Positions 52,313-62,043 of a stretch of DNA of 64,000 nt are shown in pieces (the stretch's first letter is position 1; each line of letters opens with the position of its first letter). The DNA is from Pseudomonas sp. IB20 (GTDB lineage: Bacteria; Pseudomonadota; Gammaproteobacteria; Pseudomonadales; Pseudomonadaceae): assembly GCF_009707325.1 (NCBI RefSeq), contig NZ_CP046103.1, forward strand, positions 4,848,951 through 4,912,950. The letters are read 5' to 3'. Position numbers and translations under genes: made by a program. The notes below the pieces were generated by a model. It did no database searches and was not told the DNA's origin. It worked only from the letters and a program-made list of their open reading frames with translations.

Positions 52313-52616
52313 AAACCACCTAGCTTGATTCGATCGTTCCCACGCTCTGCGTGGGAATGCCGCCTGGGACGCTCCGCGTCCCGCCAGACAGTGCAACGCT
52401 CAAGTTCAGCACAAAGGTGACGCGGAGCGTCACGGGATCCATTCCCACGCGGAGCGTAGGAACGAAACCACCTAGCTTGATTCGATCGTTCCCACGCTCT
52501 GCGTGGGAATGCCGCCTGGGACGCTCCGCGTCCCGCCAGACAGTGCAACGCTCAAGTTCAGCACAAAGGTGACGCGGAGCGTCACGGGATCCATTCCCAC
52601 GCGGAGCGTAGGAACG
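52313..52616. repeat. 152-base tandem duplication of the GATCGTTCCCACGC repeat family
   Basis: Bases 52313-52464 recur exactly at 52465-52616. Each unit starts GATCGTTCCCACGCTCTGCGTGGGAATGC, has GACGCTCCGCGTC and GACGCGGAGCGTC hairpins, and ends in the complement of its start. The whole element is thus a large imperfect palindrome. It fills the gap between the DUF6124 leader and chpC. A partial relative lies at 38251. Bases 52242-52312 show nothing I can support. Confidence 0.93.
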
Positions 52617-52626
52617 ATCATCGCAG

Positions 52627-53082
52627 TCAGGCCAGACCGGACTCCACCAACAAGGCTTCAAGCCCCATAAGGTCAGGCACCTTCGCCACATGTTCCCCCA
52701 CTTGCACCGCCGCCAACTCCAGCGGGCACAGCGGCACGTCGACGTAACTCAGTTGGCTATCCAACTTGTACGAACGCGGAATTCCCTGAATCACCATCGC
52801 AATAAACTTCAACGTCGGCCGCCCGCCCAGCGCGTTCAACACCACAATCCGCGAGCGCTCGCCGGTCACGCTGGCCTCACCGCACGCCGCTTCAAAGCTG
52901 ATCAGCGGTAATTGCCGATCGCGCCATGTCACTTGCCGCAAATACCACGGCGGTGCATCGCTGGCCGGCTCGCCGCGTTGGAAGTCGATCAGTTCGGCGA
53001 TGGCGACGTTGGGCAGCACCAGGTGGCGGTCGGCCAGGGGCAGTAGCAGGCCGGTGAGTTGGCTGGTGCGGTGGTCAAGCAT
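52627..53082 (-). CDS. chpC: CheW-like protein ChpC
   Basis: A 151-residue CheW-domain adaptor at the end of the Pil/Chp chemosensory cluster, at the position of P. aeruginosa ChpC. The CheW fold is seen as LLLPLADRHLVLPNVAIAEL, the core RDRQLPLISFEAACG, and RIVVLNALGG followed by KFIAMVIQGIPRSYKL. It probably links additional receptors to the ChpA kinase. It overlaps the chpA stop by 8 bases, so it is coupled to chpA. ATG 53082. Confidence 0.85.
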   Translation of the reverse strand: MLDHRTSQLTGLLLPLADRHLVLPNVAIAELIDFQRGEPASDAPPWYLRQVTWRDRQLPLISFEAACGEASVTGERSRIVVLNALGGRPTLKFIAMVIQGIPRSYKLDSQLSYVDVPLCPLELAAVQVGEHVAKVPDLMGLEALLVESGLA

Positions 53083-56000
53083 GGGACTTGCTCCAGTAGG
53101 CGATGCTTTCCAGCAGCACCGACTCTTGGTACGGCTTGCCGAGGTAGTCGTTGACGCCGATGGCCATGGCGCGGTCGCGGTGTTTCTGGCCAGTGCGCGA
53201 GGTGATCATGATGATCGGCAAGCGCATCAGCCGGGGGTCGTTGCGCACCTGGATAGCCACTTCGAAGCCGTCCATGCGCGGCATTTCGATGTCGAGCAGC
53301 ATCAGGTCCGGGGTGTGTTCTTCGAGCAGTGCGATGGCGTCGATGCCGTCTTTGGCGGTGAGCACGTTCATGCCGTTACGCTCCAGCAGGCGGCTGGTGA
53401 CTTTGCGCACGGTGACCGAGTCGTCCACCACCAGCACCAGCAGCGGGCGCTTTTTCAGCGGGTCGTTGAGGATCAGCGGCGCGTCGACCGACTGGGCCGG
53501 CAACGCCGGTTGCCGTGCGCGGATGTGCGCCAGCAAGTCGATAATCAGCACCACGCGACCATCGCCCAGAATGGTCGCCCCGGACAACCCTTGCACGCCG
53601 GCAAACTGCGGCCCCAAGCCCTTGACCACGATCTCGCGCGTACCGGCCATGTCATCCACATGCACCGCCACGCGCCGCTCGTTGCATTGCACCAGCAACA
53701 CCGGCACCGGTTGGAACTGGCCCAGCAGTTTCGGCCGGGCGACGGTGTGCAGCAAGTCGCCCAGGTAAAACAATTCATAGCGCTGGCCGGCGTACTCGTA
53801 GCGCGGCGGATCTTGCTGATAGTGCCCGGCCAGCTCGTGGGGCAGTACACGCACCAAGCCTTCGATGGTGTTGAGCGGGATCGCGTATTGGTCGTCCGCG
53901 CACTGCACCATCAGCGCGCGGTTGACCGACACGGTAAACGGCAGGCGAATGCGAAAGTGCACGCCCGAGCCCGGCGTCGAGTCGATGAACATCGAGCCGC
54001 CAAGCTGGCGCACTTCTTCGTGCACTACGTCCATGCCCACGCCGCGCCCGGAAATCTGGGTGATTTTTTCCGCCGTGGAGAAGCCCGGCTGCAGGATGAA
54101 CTGCAACACGTCGCGGTCGCTGATGTCTTGATCAGGCGTGAGCAAGCCGCGCTTGATCGCCTTGCGCCGCACCGCGTCCAGCGGCACACCGGCACCGTCG
54201 TCGCGCATGTCGAAGACGATGTCGCCGCCTTCGTGGGTCAGGTCCAGGCTGATACGGCCCTTCTCTGGCTTACCGGCCAGCACGCGTGCCTCGCGGGACT
54301 CCAGGCCATGGTCGACGGCGTTGCGCAGCATATGTTCCAGCGGCGCCACCATGCGTTCCAGCACGTTGCGGTCCATCTCGCCTTCGGCGTTGCCGACCAC
54401 AAACTCAACGTCCTTGCCCAACTCCTCCGCCACCTGGCGCACGATGCGTTTGAGGCGCGGCAGCATGCGTTCAAACGGCACCATGCGCGTGCGCATCAGG
54501 CCTTCCTGCAACTCGGTGTTGATACGCGCCTGTTGCTGCAACAGGGTGTGCGCATCCTGGTTGCGGCGGTCGAGGGTTTCCTTGAGGTCCAACAGGTCGG
54601 AGGCCGATTCGGACAGCGCACGCGACAACTGCTGCAACTGCGAATGGCGGTCCATTTCCAGCGGGTCGAACTCTTCGTAACCCAGGCGCTCGGCCTCGGC
54701 CTGCTGACGGCTGAGGATACGGCCCTGGGTTTCGGTGTCGAGGCGGCGCAGCTGGTCGCGCATGCGCTCGATGGTGGTTTCGACCTCGTTAAGAGCAACG
54801 CGAGCGTCGTTGACCTGTTGCTCGATACGGCCACGGAAGATCGAGGTTTCACCGGCCAGGTTAACCAAGTCATCGAGCAAATCGGCGGAGATTTTCACCA
54901 TGTCGGCGGCGGGATCAACCGCCGCCTCGGCCTTGCCGGCCGGCAAGGCTACCGGCGCTAGCGATTCATCGCTGGGGTGCACCAGGCTTTTGATGCGCTC
55001 GATGAGTTTGTCCACCGACCCTACTGGCGCCCCGCCCGCCACGGCGTCGATCATCTGCGCCAGGCGGTCATGGCAACCTTGCAGCAACGCGAACAGCTCC
55101 GGCGACGGCGCGAGCAAACCAGCAGACAGCCCTTCGTAGAGAAACTCCAACTCATGGGCCAGATCGCCAATCGGCCCGATCTCGACCATGCGCGCGCCGC
55201 CCTTGAGGGTGTGCAGGTCGCGCAGCAGGGTTTCCACTTCCTGGCGGTTGCTCGGCTCGGCCTGCCAGCGCAGCAAAGCGCTGCTTGAGCTGTCGAGAAT
55301 ATCGGCGGCTTCTTCGAGGAAGATATCCAGCAATTCAGGATCAGCCGTCGCCGCTTCCGGTGCAGCGGTAGGCGTAGCGGGCGTGCTGCTCTGGCGTAAC
55401 TCGCGCAGTTGGGCGATCAAGTCGCCGGAGTCGCTAAGGGGCTGATGGTCTTGCAGTTCATCCAACTGCAAGGCCAGCCGTTCATGGCTGGCCATCAGCA
55501 CTTGGGACAGTTCGGTCGAGTAGCTGTAGCGACGGTCCACCAACCCTTCGTAAAGGCATTCCAACTCATGGGCCAGGTCGCCAATCGGGCCGATTTCGGC
55601 CATGCGCGCGCCGCCCTTGAGGGTGTGCAAATCCCGATGTAACGACGACAACGGTACGGTGCTATCCGGCTCCAACAACCAACGTTTGAGCGACTGCCCG
55701 GCGCTGTCGAGGATGTCCACCGCCTCTTCCAGGAAGATCTCGACGATCTCGTCGTCCATCACCGTGTCCTGGTCCAACTGGGCCGTGGCGGCGCCCAGTT
55801 CGCAGATACTCAGGGCGCGGCTGCCGTCGCTTTTGATCAGGCCGGTGGCGGACGGGTCGAGGGCTTCATCGAGCAGTTCGCGCAGGGCTTGCACCCGCGC
55901 CGGGACCGGGTTGATTTCCTGGCCGGCTGCGAGTTGGTCGAGCATGTTGATCAGCGCTTCATGGGCCTGTTCGGCCTCATGGAAAAACCGTTCGCTGACC

Positions 56001-58891
56001 GCCAGGCTGCTCTCCTCCACGGCGCCATACAGATCCAGCAAGGCTTCGCACAGCGCGTCGATGGCGTGCAGGTCGGCGATGTGCGCGCCCTCGCCCAAGG
56101 TGGTCAATTCGTCCAGCAGCGCAGTCAGTTCCTGTCGCTCGCCGGGGTGTTGCTGCCAGCGGCGCAGCAGGCTTTCGGCGTCCAGCAGAATGTCCATGCC
56201 TTGGGCCAGGAAGTTGGCAATCAGCTGCGGGTCGCGCTTGATGCGAAGCCCGGTGTTGGGCGCGTCGAGCAAGGCTTGCAGCTGTTGATCGAGCAGGCTT
56301 TGGGTGCGGCTGATCAGGTCTGGCGCGCCCTTGATCGGCACCAGTGGGTCACTGTCGAGTTGGCGCAAGCCACGCTGGAATAGGCCCTCGGCTTCCAGCA
56401 GCAGCTCCACTTCATCCAGGTCCAGCGGCAGTCGGTGGGCTTTGTATTCGCGGGTCAGGTGATCCAGCGGCCGCGCCAGTTCAGCAATTGGCAACACGCC
56501 GGCCATGTAGGCGCTGCCCTTGAGGGTGTGCAGGGCGCGCTGCAGTTCATCGCTGACTTGCAGCGGCACGTGTTCGGCGGCCTGTTGCAGGAAGTGGTTG
56601 AGGCTTTCCAGGTGGCTCTGGGCTTCGTTGCGGAAGATCTCCAGCAACATCGGGTCGTGGGGCTCTGCGGCCGGCTCGGTGCCGCTGGCCAAAGCGTGTG
56701 CGCGGGCGGCCAGGGCGTCGACTTCATTGCGCTGGCGCTGGTCGTCGGCCGCGAAGTCGGCGATCAGTTCCGGCAGCAGGGCCACGGCCTCATCCAGCAC
56801 CTGTTGCACGTCAGGGCCGAGGGTCACGCTGCGTTCGAGCACGCGGTTAAGCAGGTTTTCCACCGCCCAGGCCAACTCCGCCAGCACTAGGGCGCGGACC
56901 ATACGGCCACTGCCTTTCAAGGTGTGGAAGGCACGGCGCATTTCGCCTTGAGCGGTTTTGTCGGCGCTGTTGGGCAAATAGCGATGCAGCACTTCGAGGA
57001 CTTCGTCGGTTTCTTCAAGGAAGACGTCGCGCAGTTCATCGTCGATGGGCTCTTCGCCAGCGGGTGGCGGCAGCAGGCTGCCCGGACGCTGCAGGGCCGG
57101 TGGGTTCAGGCGCGAAGTGGGGCTGGCCAAGGCATCGAACTGTGATTGGCTCGGCGTGATCTCGCTGGACAGCGCGCCATCCGGCGCCACCAGCGCTTGG
57201 CGCCAAGGTTTTGCAGCGGGCAAATAGCCGAGTGCCGCCAGGCCTTGGGTGGCCAATTCCAGCACCCGTTCGCCAGCGGCGTCGGGGTCCTGGAGCATGC
57301 GTTCCAGGTAGTACTCCAGGCTGCTGATCACGTCGGCAAAGTGCGCCAGCTGCGCCTCGGGCGGTGCGGTATCACTGGCCATCAACTGTTCATCGACGTA
57401 ATCGGTGCAGCCGCGCATCAGGCTCGCCGCACGTGGCAGCGGGATCATCGCTAACGCGCCGCGCACTTGGCTCAGCAGTTCCGGCAGCGACTCCAGGCGC
57501 TGGCGGTCCCAATCGGCCTCGATGCAGTCGATCACCAGCTCTTTGGCCTGGCGCAAGCACTGGCAGGATTCGCGGATCACCAACTGGTGAATCTGGGTCA
57601 GGTCGGTGGTGGGCAGGCGGCTTTCTTCACGGCTTTCCGGTTCGACGGTGCCGACCATGCCCGCCAGCGTGGCTTCGACGTAGAGCAAGGCGCCGGCGAC
57701 GTCCATCAGCACGGCGTCATTGGGTTCGCGCTGGCCCTGGACCAGGCTCAGCACCACGGCGAGCTGGTCGATGATGACCTTGCGCGGCTGGCCGAAACCC
57801 AGCACGGCCAAGGTATCGGCGATCTGCCGCAGCGGCGCCAGCAAGGCATCGAGGTCGTGGGTGTGTTGGCGGTCGCTGCGCACGAACAGGTCGAGGCGTT
57901 CCTTGACCCGCACCAGTTCCTCGCACAAGGCACCGAGCACCGAGCCCATGGCATTGCGGCCCGGCCCGGCCAAGCGCGCGCGCTCGGCATCGACCACGGC
58001 GCTGTCGGGCAAGGCCTCATCCAGGCCGTAGCGTTCCTTGAGGCTTTGCATGCGCGGCGTCGGCCGGGTGACCTTGGCGACGTAGAACAGCAGGCTCTTG
58101 AGCAGTTCATCCGGCGCCGGTTGGTTGATGCCGCCAATGCCCTGGGCCAGCAGGCGCTTGAGTTGTTTGCCGCTGGCCTTGAGCAGGCTGCGCAGCGCCG
58201 GGCTGTTGGCAATCACGCCGGTGAGCATGCCTTCGACCAGTGCCGAGGTGACTTGCCACAACGGCAGCAGCGGCGCGCCCTGGCACAGCGCTTCGAGACG
58301 CGCGAATACCCGCGCCATGTCTTCCAGGTTGCTGGGGCCGTGGTCTTCGCGCAGCAAACCGGCCAGCGCTTGCAGCAGCAGTTGGTGCCACTGGCGCAGC
58401 TGCTCGTGAAGGTCCGGCAGCGTGCGCTGGGCCAAGGCCTCATCGGGCAATGGCGCAATCGACAACAGTTGCGGGCTGAACAGGCTGGTCTCCGACAGCA
58501 GGCTTTCACCGCGCGCACTGCGCAGGTCGTTGAGCAGCGGCAACACCACCAGCGGCAGGTCGCGGCGGGCGCTGTGCACGCGGTCGAGGTACAGCGGCAG
58601 TTGGCCGAGGGCCTGTTGCAGCAAGCGGATGCTTTCATCGCGCTGACCGACGCGCTCGGCTTGCAGGGCCAGGGCCAGTGCTTCGATCTCTTCGGCGAGC
58701 AGCGCCGCGCCGTAGAACTCGATCATTTGCAGCGCGCCATGCACTTGGTGGATGCCGGCCAGGCACTCAGCGATGGCGTCGCTGTCGCGGGTTTCGACAA
58801 ACGCGTCCAGCGCCGAACGGGCCTGTTTCAGGGTTTCGGCAATGTCGCCCTTGACCCATTCGAGGGCCACGTAGTCGTGCCGATCAACCAT
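53075..58891 (-). CDS. chpA: Hybrid chemotaxis histidine kinase ChpA
   Basis: A 1938-residue CheA-type kinase for type IV pilus control. Domains: two degenerate phosphotransfer-like regions in the first 600 residues, then four Hpt domains with phospho-acceptor His at about 656 (HTLKGSG), 788 (HTLKGSA), 1089 and 1227 (both HTLKGGA). These are followed by the dimerisation helices (LLDDLVNLAGETSIFRGRIE), the ATPase with N box RNAVDHGLES near 1520, a CheW domain (about 1650-1800), and a C-terminal receiver (Asp near 1867, LLDIEMPRMDG). It is shorter than P. aeruginosa ChpA (about 2470). Start 58891 (MVDRHDYVALEW) replaces the 59050 frame, which crosses a REP element. Confidence 0.93.
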   Translation of the reverse strand: MVDRHDYVALEWVKGDIAETLKQARSALDAFVETRDSDAIAECLAGIHQVHGALQMIEFYGAALLAEEIEALALALQAERVGQRDESIRLLQQALGQLPLYLDRVHSARRDLPLVVLPLLNDLRSARGESLLSETSLFSPQLLSIAPLPDEALAQRTLPDLHEQLRQWHQLLLQALAGLLREDHGPSNLEDMARVFARLEALCQGAPLLPLWQVTSALVEGMLTGVIANSPALRSLLKASGKQLKRLLAQGIGGINQPAPDELLKSLLFYVAKVTRPTPRMQSLKERYGLDEALPDSAVVDAERARLAGPGRNAMGSVLGALCEELVRVKERLDLFVRSDRQHTHDLDALLAPLRQIADTLAVLGFGQPRKVIIDQLAVVLSLVQGQREPNDAVLMDVAGALLYVEATLAGMVGTVEPESREESRLPTTDLTQIHQLVIRESCQCLRQAKELVIDCIEADWDRQRLESLPELLSQVRGALAMIPLPRAASLMRGCTDYVDEQLMASDTAPPEAQLAHFADVISSLEYYLERMLQDPDAAGERVLELATQGLAALGYLPAAKPWRQALVAPDGALSSEITPSQSQFDALASPTSRLNPPALQRPGSLLPPPAGEEPIDDELRDVFLEETDEVLEVLHRYLPNSADKTAQGEMRRAFHTLKGSGRMVRALVLAELAWAVENLLNRVLERSVTLGPDVQQVLDEAVALLPELIADFAADDQRQRNEVDALAARAHALASGTEPAAEPHDPMLLEIFRNEAQSHLESLNHFLQQAAEHVPLQVSDELQRALHTLKGSAYMAGVLPIAELARPLDHLTREYKAHRLPLDLDEVELLLEAEGLFQRGLRQLDSDPLVPIKGAPDLISRTQSLLDQQLQALLDAPNTGLRIKRDPQLIANFLAQGMDILLDAESLLRRWQQHPGERQELTALLDELTTLGEGAHIADLHAIDALCEALLDLYGAVEESSLAVSERFFHEAEQAHEALINMLDQLAAGQEINPVPARVQALRELLDEALDPSATGLIKSDGSRALSICELGAATAQLDQDTVMDDEIVEIFLEEAVDILDSAGQSLKRWLLEPDSTVPLSSLHRDLHTLKGGARMAEIGPIGDLAHELECLYEGLVDRRYSYSTELSQVLMASHERLALQLDELQDHQPLSDSGDLIAQLRELRQSSTPATPTAAPEAATADPELLDIFLEEAADILDSSSSALLRWQAEPSNRQEVETLLRDLHTLKGGARMVEIGPIGDLAHELEFLYEGLSAGLLAPSPELFALLQGCHDRLAQMIDAVAGGAPVGSVDKLIERIKSLVHPSDESLAPVALPAGKAEAAVDPAADMVKISADLLDDLVNLAGETSIFRGRIEQQVNDARVALNEVETTIERMRDQLRRLDTETQGRILSRQQAEAERLGYEEFDPLEMDRHSQLQQLSRALSESASDLLDLKETLDRRNQDAHTLLQQQARINTELQEGLMRTRMVPFERMLPRLKRIVRQVAEELGKDVEFVVGNAEGEMDRNVLERMVAPLEHMLRNAVDHGLESREARVLAGKPEKGRISLDLTHEGGDIVFDMRDDGAGVPLDAVRRKAIKRGLLTPDQDISDRDVLQFILQPGFSTAEKITQISGRGVGMDVVHEEVRQLGGSMFIDSTPGSGVHFRIRLPFTVSVNRALMVQCADDQYAIPLNTIEGLVRVLPHELAGHYQQDPPRYEYAGQRYELFYLGDLLHTVARPKLLGQFQPVPVLLVQCNERRVAVHVDDMAGTREIVVKGLGPQFAGVQGLSGATILGDGRVVLIIDLLAHIRARQPALPAQSVDAPLILNDPLKKRPLLVLVVDDSVTVRKVTSRLLERNGMNVLTAKDGIDAIALLEEHTPDLMLLDIEMPRMDGFEVAIQVRNDPRLMRLPIIMITSRTGQKHRDRAMAIGVNDYLGKPYQESVLLESIAYWSKSHA

Positions 58892-58948
58892 AACTGCTCC
58901 GCTTAGAATTCGTGAATTGCTGGTATTGCCAAGAACAATGGAGAACCA

Positions 58949-59019
58949 CTGTGGGAGCTGGCTTGCCTGCGATGGCGGTGGGTCAGTTGCAGATGTATCA
59001 CGCACCAGCTCCCACAGTT
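58949..59019. repeat. REP pair between pilJ and chpA
   Basis: One full REP (CACTGTGGGAGCTGGCTTGCCTGCGATGGCGG) and a shorter inverted partner (GCACCAGCTCCCACAGT) in the 155-base gap between pilJ and chpA, where P. aeruginosa has pilK. Confidence 0.85.
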
Positions 59020-59046
59020 GGACTGTGGTGTTCTCCAGATAGCCTT

Positions 59047-61098
59047 TCAATCGTCTACCTGTTTTGGCGGTGGCAGGGTGAAACCTGACACCGACCTGCG
59101 CAACTGACTGGCCATTTTCGCCAGGTTGCCGATGCTTTCCGCCGTGGCAGTCGAGCCCGACGACGTCTGCGTGGTGATCTGCTGAATCACGTTCATGGTC
59201 AACGAAATCTGCCCCGCCGACGAGGTCTGTTGCTGCGCCGCATTGGAAATACTCTGGATCAACGCCGCCAGGGTTTTCGACACGCCTTCGATCTCTTCCA
59301 GCGCCACCCCGGCGTCCTGCGCCAGCCGCGCACCGCGCACCACTTCAGTGGTGGTCTGCTCCATGGAAATAACTGCCTCATTGGTGTCGGTCTGGATCGC
59401 CCGCACCAAGGTTTCAATCTGCCGCGTGGCCGCCGATGAACGCTCGGCCAGCCGCTGCACTTCGTCGGCCACCACCGCAAACCCGCGCCCGGCGTCCCCG
59501 GCCATGCTCGCCTGGATTGCGGCGTTGAGGGCGAGGATGTTGGTCTGGTCGGCAATGTCGTCAATCAAGCTAACAATGTCGCCAATCTCCTGCGAAGACT
59601 CGCCAAGACGTTTGATGCGCTTGGCGGTGTCCTGGATCTGTTCGCGAATGTTGTCCATGCCATGGATGGTGTTGTGCACCACCTCGTTGCCCTTGTTGGC
59701 GATTTCCACCGAACGCTCCGCCACCGCCGAGGACTCGGCGGCGTTGGCCGATACCTGGTCGATGGACTGAGCCATCTGGTTGATCGCGGTAGACGCTTCG
59801 GCAATTTGCTGGGCCTGATGCTCCGAGGCCTGTGCCAGGTGCATGGCGGTGGCCTGGGTTTCCTGCACCGCGCCGGCCACTTGGCCGGCGGTGAGGTTGA
59901 TGGTGGCGACCAGATCGCGCAGCTGGTCCACGGAGTAATTGATGGAGTCGGCGATGGTGCCAGTGAAGTCTTCAGTCACCGAGGCCGTCACCGTCAGGTC
60001 TCCATCAGCCAAGTCTTCGATTTCATCGAGCAGGCGCATGATCGCGTTCTGGTTGCGCTCGTTTTTCTCGGCGGTTTCACGCAACTGGCGGTTGGTTTCG
60101 CGCACCATCACCAGGCCGATCAGGATGATCGAGGCCAGTGCCAACAGGCCCAGCACATAGCCGCCGATGGTGTCGAAGCTGCGCCCGCTGGCGAGGTTTT
60201 CAAAACCTGTGGCCAGGTGCGAGGCTTCATCGAGCAGGGTTTGCGACAGGTTGAAGATATTGCTCGCCGAAGCGCGCACCTGGAACAGCTGCGGCGAGGT
60301 TTCGAGAATTTCATCCACGGAGCCGGAGACAAACTCGAACAGCTCGGCGATTTCCGCCAGTCGCGCACGCGCGTCGTGGTCTTCGACCTGGGTGATACGC
60401 AAGCCTGGGTTGCCGTTGAGCATGCCGTTGAGTACCACGCCGAAGCGGTTGGCATCGCGACCAAAGGCGTCGGCAGCCTGTACGGCGGTTTCGTCACCGG
60501 CCAGCACGGTGTTAACCGCGCCAAGAATGCGTTCAGCCAGCAGCGACTGGCGCTGGGCCAACGCCACCTGGCTGGCCGGGGCGCCGCGTTGCAGCAGGAT
60601 GTCGACGACCTTCTCCGATTCCATCTGCAATTGCGGCACGGTTTCGGCGAGGGTGGCGGCCACTTGGTGCAACGACAGCACGGTCTGCTCGCTGGCGAGA
60701 ATCGCGTCGGTGTTTTTCAGCAGCGCTTCCCAGTCAGTCTGCACCGCGCGCATCTCGGCGCGTACGGCACTGGGCGCGGCCGGCAGGCCGGTCTCGGTAT
60801 CACCTTTTTTCAGGTAGCCCCAGCGTTGGGCGAAATCGTTGCGCGCATCGCCCAGCAGCTTGAACGCGGCAGCCTTGCCGGCGGCGGCTTCGGTGGCGTT
60901 CTTGGCGATGCGCTGGGACAGCACGCGCAGCTCACCGGCGTGGCCGATGTACTGCTTGTCATAGGTGGACTGGGTGTTGAGGTACGCGAAGTTGGCGAAC
61001 AGCAGCATGATGAACACGATCAGTGCAATAAACAGCACGATGATCTGCGAACGGCTGCGCGAGGCGGCTTGCGGTTTGGGCGTGGTAACGGTGGTCAT
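59047..61098 (-). CDS. pilJ: Type IV pilus chemoreceptor PilJ
   Basis: A 683-residue methyl-accepting receptor. It has a transmembrane helix at about 18-40 (IIVLFIALIVFIMLLF), a large periplasmic part with two PilJ-type helical sensing modules, a second helix near 315-335 (YVLGLLALASIILIGLVMV), then HAMP and a signalling coiled coil with the hairpin tip DQTNILALNAAIQASMAG. Start 61098 overlaps the pilI stop as ATGA. It is the receptor that feeds ChpA in pilus extension and surface sensing. No methyltransferase or methylesterase gene is linked. Confidence 0.95.
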   Translation of the reverse strand: MTTVTTPKPQAASRSRSQIIVLFIALIVFIMLLFANFAYLNTQSTYDKQYIGHAGELRVLSQRIAKNATEAAAGKAAAFKLLGDARNDFAQRWGYLKKGDTETGLPAAPSAVRAEMRAVQTDWEALLKNTDAILASEQTVLSLHQVAATLAETVPQLQMESEKVVDILLQRGAPASQVALAQRQSLLAERILGAVNTVLAGDETAVQAADAFGRDANRFGVVLNGMLNGNPGLRITQVEDHDARARLAEIAELFEFVSGSVDEILETSPQLFQVRASASNIFNLSQTLLDEASHLATGFENLASGRSFDTIGGYVLGLLALASIILIGLVMVRETNRQLRETAEKNERNQNAIMRLLDEIEDLADGDLTVTASVTEDFTGTIADSINYSVDQLRDLVATINLTAGQVAGAVQETQATAMHLAQASEHQAQQIAEASTAINQMAQSIDQVSANAAESSAVAERSVEIANKGNEVVHNTIHGMDNIREQIQDTAKRIKRLGESSQEIGDIVSLIDDIADQTNILALNAAIQASMAGDAGRGFAVVADEVQRLAERSSAATRQIETLVRAIQTDTNEAVISMEQTTTEVVRGARLAQDAGVALEEIEGVSKTLAALIQSISNAAQQQTSSAGQISLTMNVIQQITTQTSSGSTATAESIGNLAKMASQLRRSVSGFTLPPPKQVDD

Positions 61099-61619
61099 GC
61101 GGCAACATCCATGAAGCCTGGGGCCTGGGCCAAAGCGAAGGGGCTGAAGACCTGCCACAGCTGGTCGCTGTCGAACTGGCCCTGGATAAACGGCGCAGTG
61201 GGCGCGGCGCTCGCTAATAATGCGTCTTGTGCGAAATGCTGCATGCCCACCACCTCGTCCACCAGCAGCCCGACAAACAAGTCGTTGAATTCCACCACCA
61301 GCACCCGCCGCTGCTTGCCCGCCTTGGACTGCCCCAACTCGAGAAACCCACCCAGGTCCATCACCGGCAGCAAGCGCCCGCGCAGGTTGGCCACGCCTTT
61401 GACCCAGGGTTTGACCCCGGGCATCAAGGTGCAGCGCGGCTCATGCAACACCTCGGCGACTTCGCCCATCGGCGCCACATACCAATACGGCCCCAGGCGA
61501 AAACCGATCCCGCTCCAACGTTGCAGGCGGGTTTCCTGGGACGGCAGGTCGGCGGCCAGCAGGCGGCAGCGGCGGTCGATGTCCAGCAGCAGCTCGAAGG
61601 CGGTTTGCGACTCGGTCAT
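61095..61619 (-). CDS. pilI: Type IV pilus CheW-like adaptor PilI
   Basis: A 174-residue CheW-domain protein coupling PilJ to ChpA. It starts MTESQTAFELLLDIDRRCRL; the CheW core includes WVKGVANLRGRLLPVMDLGGFL (about 90-110) and RVLVVEFNDLFVGLLVDEVV. It lies 12 bases after pilH and overlaps pilJ by four bases, in the order of the P. aeruginosa cluster. Confidence 0.95.
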   Translation of the reverse strand: MTESQTAFELLLDIDRRCRLLAADLPSQETRLQRWSGIGFRLGPYWYVAPMGEVAEVLHEPRCTLMPGVKPWVKGVANLRGRLLPVMDLGGFLELGQSKAGKQRRVLVVEFNDLFVGLLVDEVVGMQHFAQDALLASAAPTAPFIQGQFDSDQLWQVFSPFALAQAPGFMDVAA

Positions 61620-61631
61620 GATGGCGTGCCG

Positions 61632-61997
61632 TTAGCCGGCCAGCACCTTGTTCAGGGTGGCGATCAGGGTTTCTTCGTCCACAGGCTTGGTCAGGTAATC
61701 CTTGGCGCCCTGGCGCGCGCCCCAGATTTTGTCGGTTTCCTGATCCTTGGTGGTAATGATGATGATCGGGATACCGTTGGTTTCCGGCTCCTTGGACAGC
61801 TGGCGGGTGGCCTGGAAGCCATTGAGGCCCGGCATCACGATGTCCATCAGCACGGCGTCGGGTTTTTCCTGACGGGCCAGGGCCACGCCGTCCGCGCCGT
61901 TTTCGGCTTTGAGGACCTGGTGGCCGTGCTTTTCCAGCATGCCGGTCAGTTTGTACATTTCGGTCGGCGAATCGTCGACGATCAGAACACGTGCCAT
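61632..61997 (-). CDS. pilH: Response regulator PilH
   Basis: A 121-residue single receiver domain. MARVLIVDDSPTEMYKLTGM carries the acidic pair, the phospho-acceptor Asp lies in AVLMDIVMPGLNGF (Asp about 52), and the Lys in YLTKPVDEETL. No output domain. In P. aeruginosa PilH counteracts PilG, favouring pilus retraction. Start 61997 (MARVLIVDD) is preferred over 62009. Confidence 0.95.
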   Translation of the reverse strand: MARVLIVDDSPTEMYKLTGMLEKHGHQVLKAENGADGVALARQEKPDAVLMDIVMPGLNGFQATRQLSKEPETNGIPIIIITTKDQETDKIWGARQGAKDYLTKPVDEETLIATLNKVLAG

Positions 61998-62043
61998 GGT
62001 TTTCCCCACTACATTGGTGGACGCCGGCCCTTGTGAGGCGGTG

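Noticed and set aside
52313..52616. Possible CRISPR-like repeat array
   Set aside because: Only two adjacent identical 152-base units with internal palindromes and no spacers; no cas genes nearby.
53000..54961. 653-codon open frame on the plus strand
   Set aside because: Antisense to the kinase and receiver part of chpA; no plausible domain.
59662..61635. 657-codon open frame on the plus strand
   Set aside because: Antisense to pilJ and pilI.
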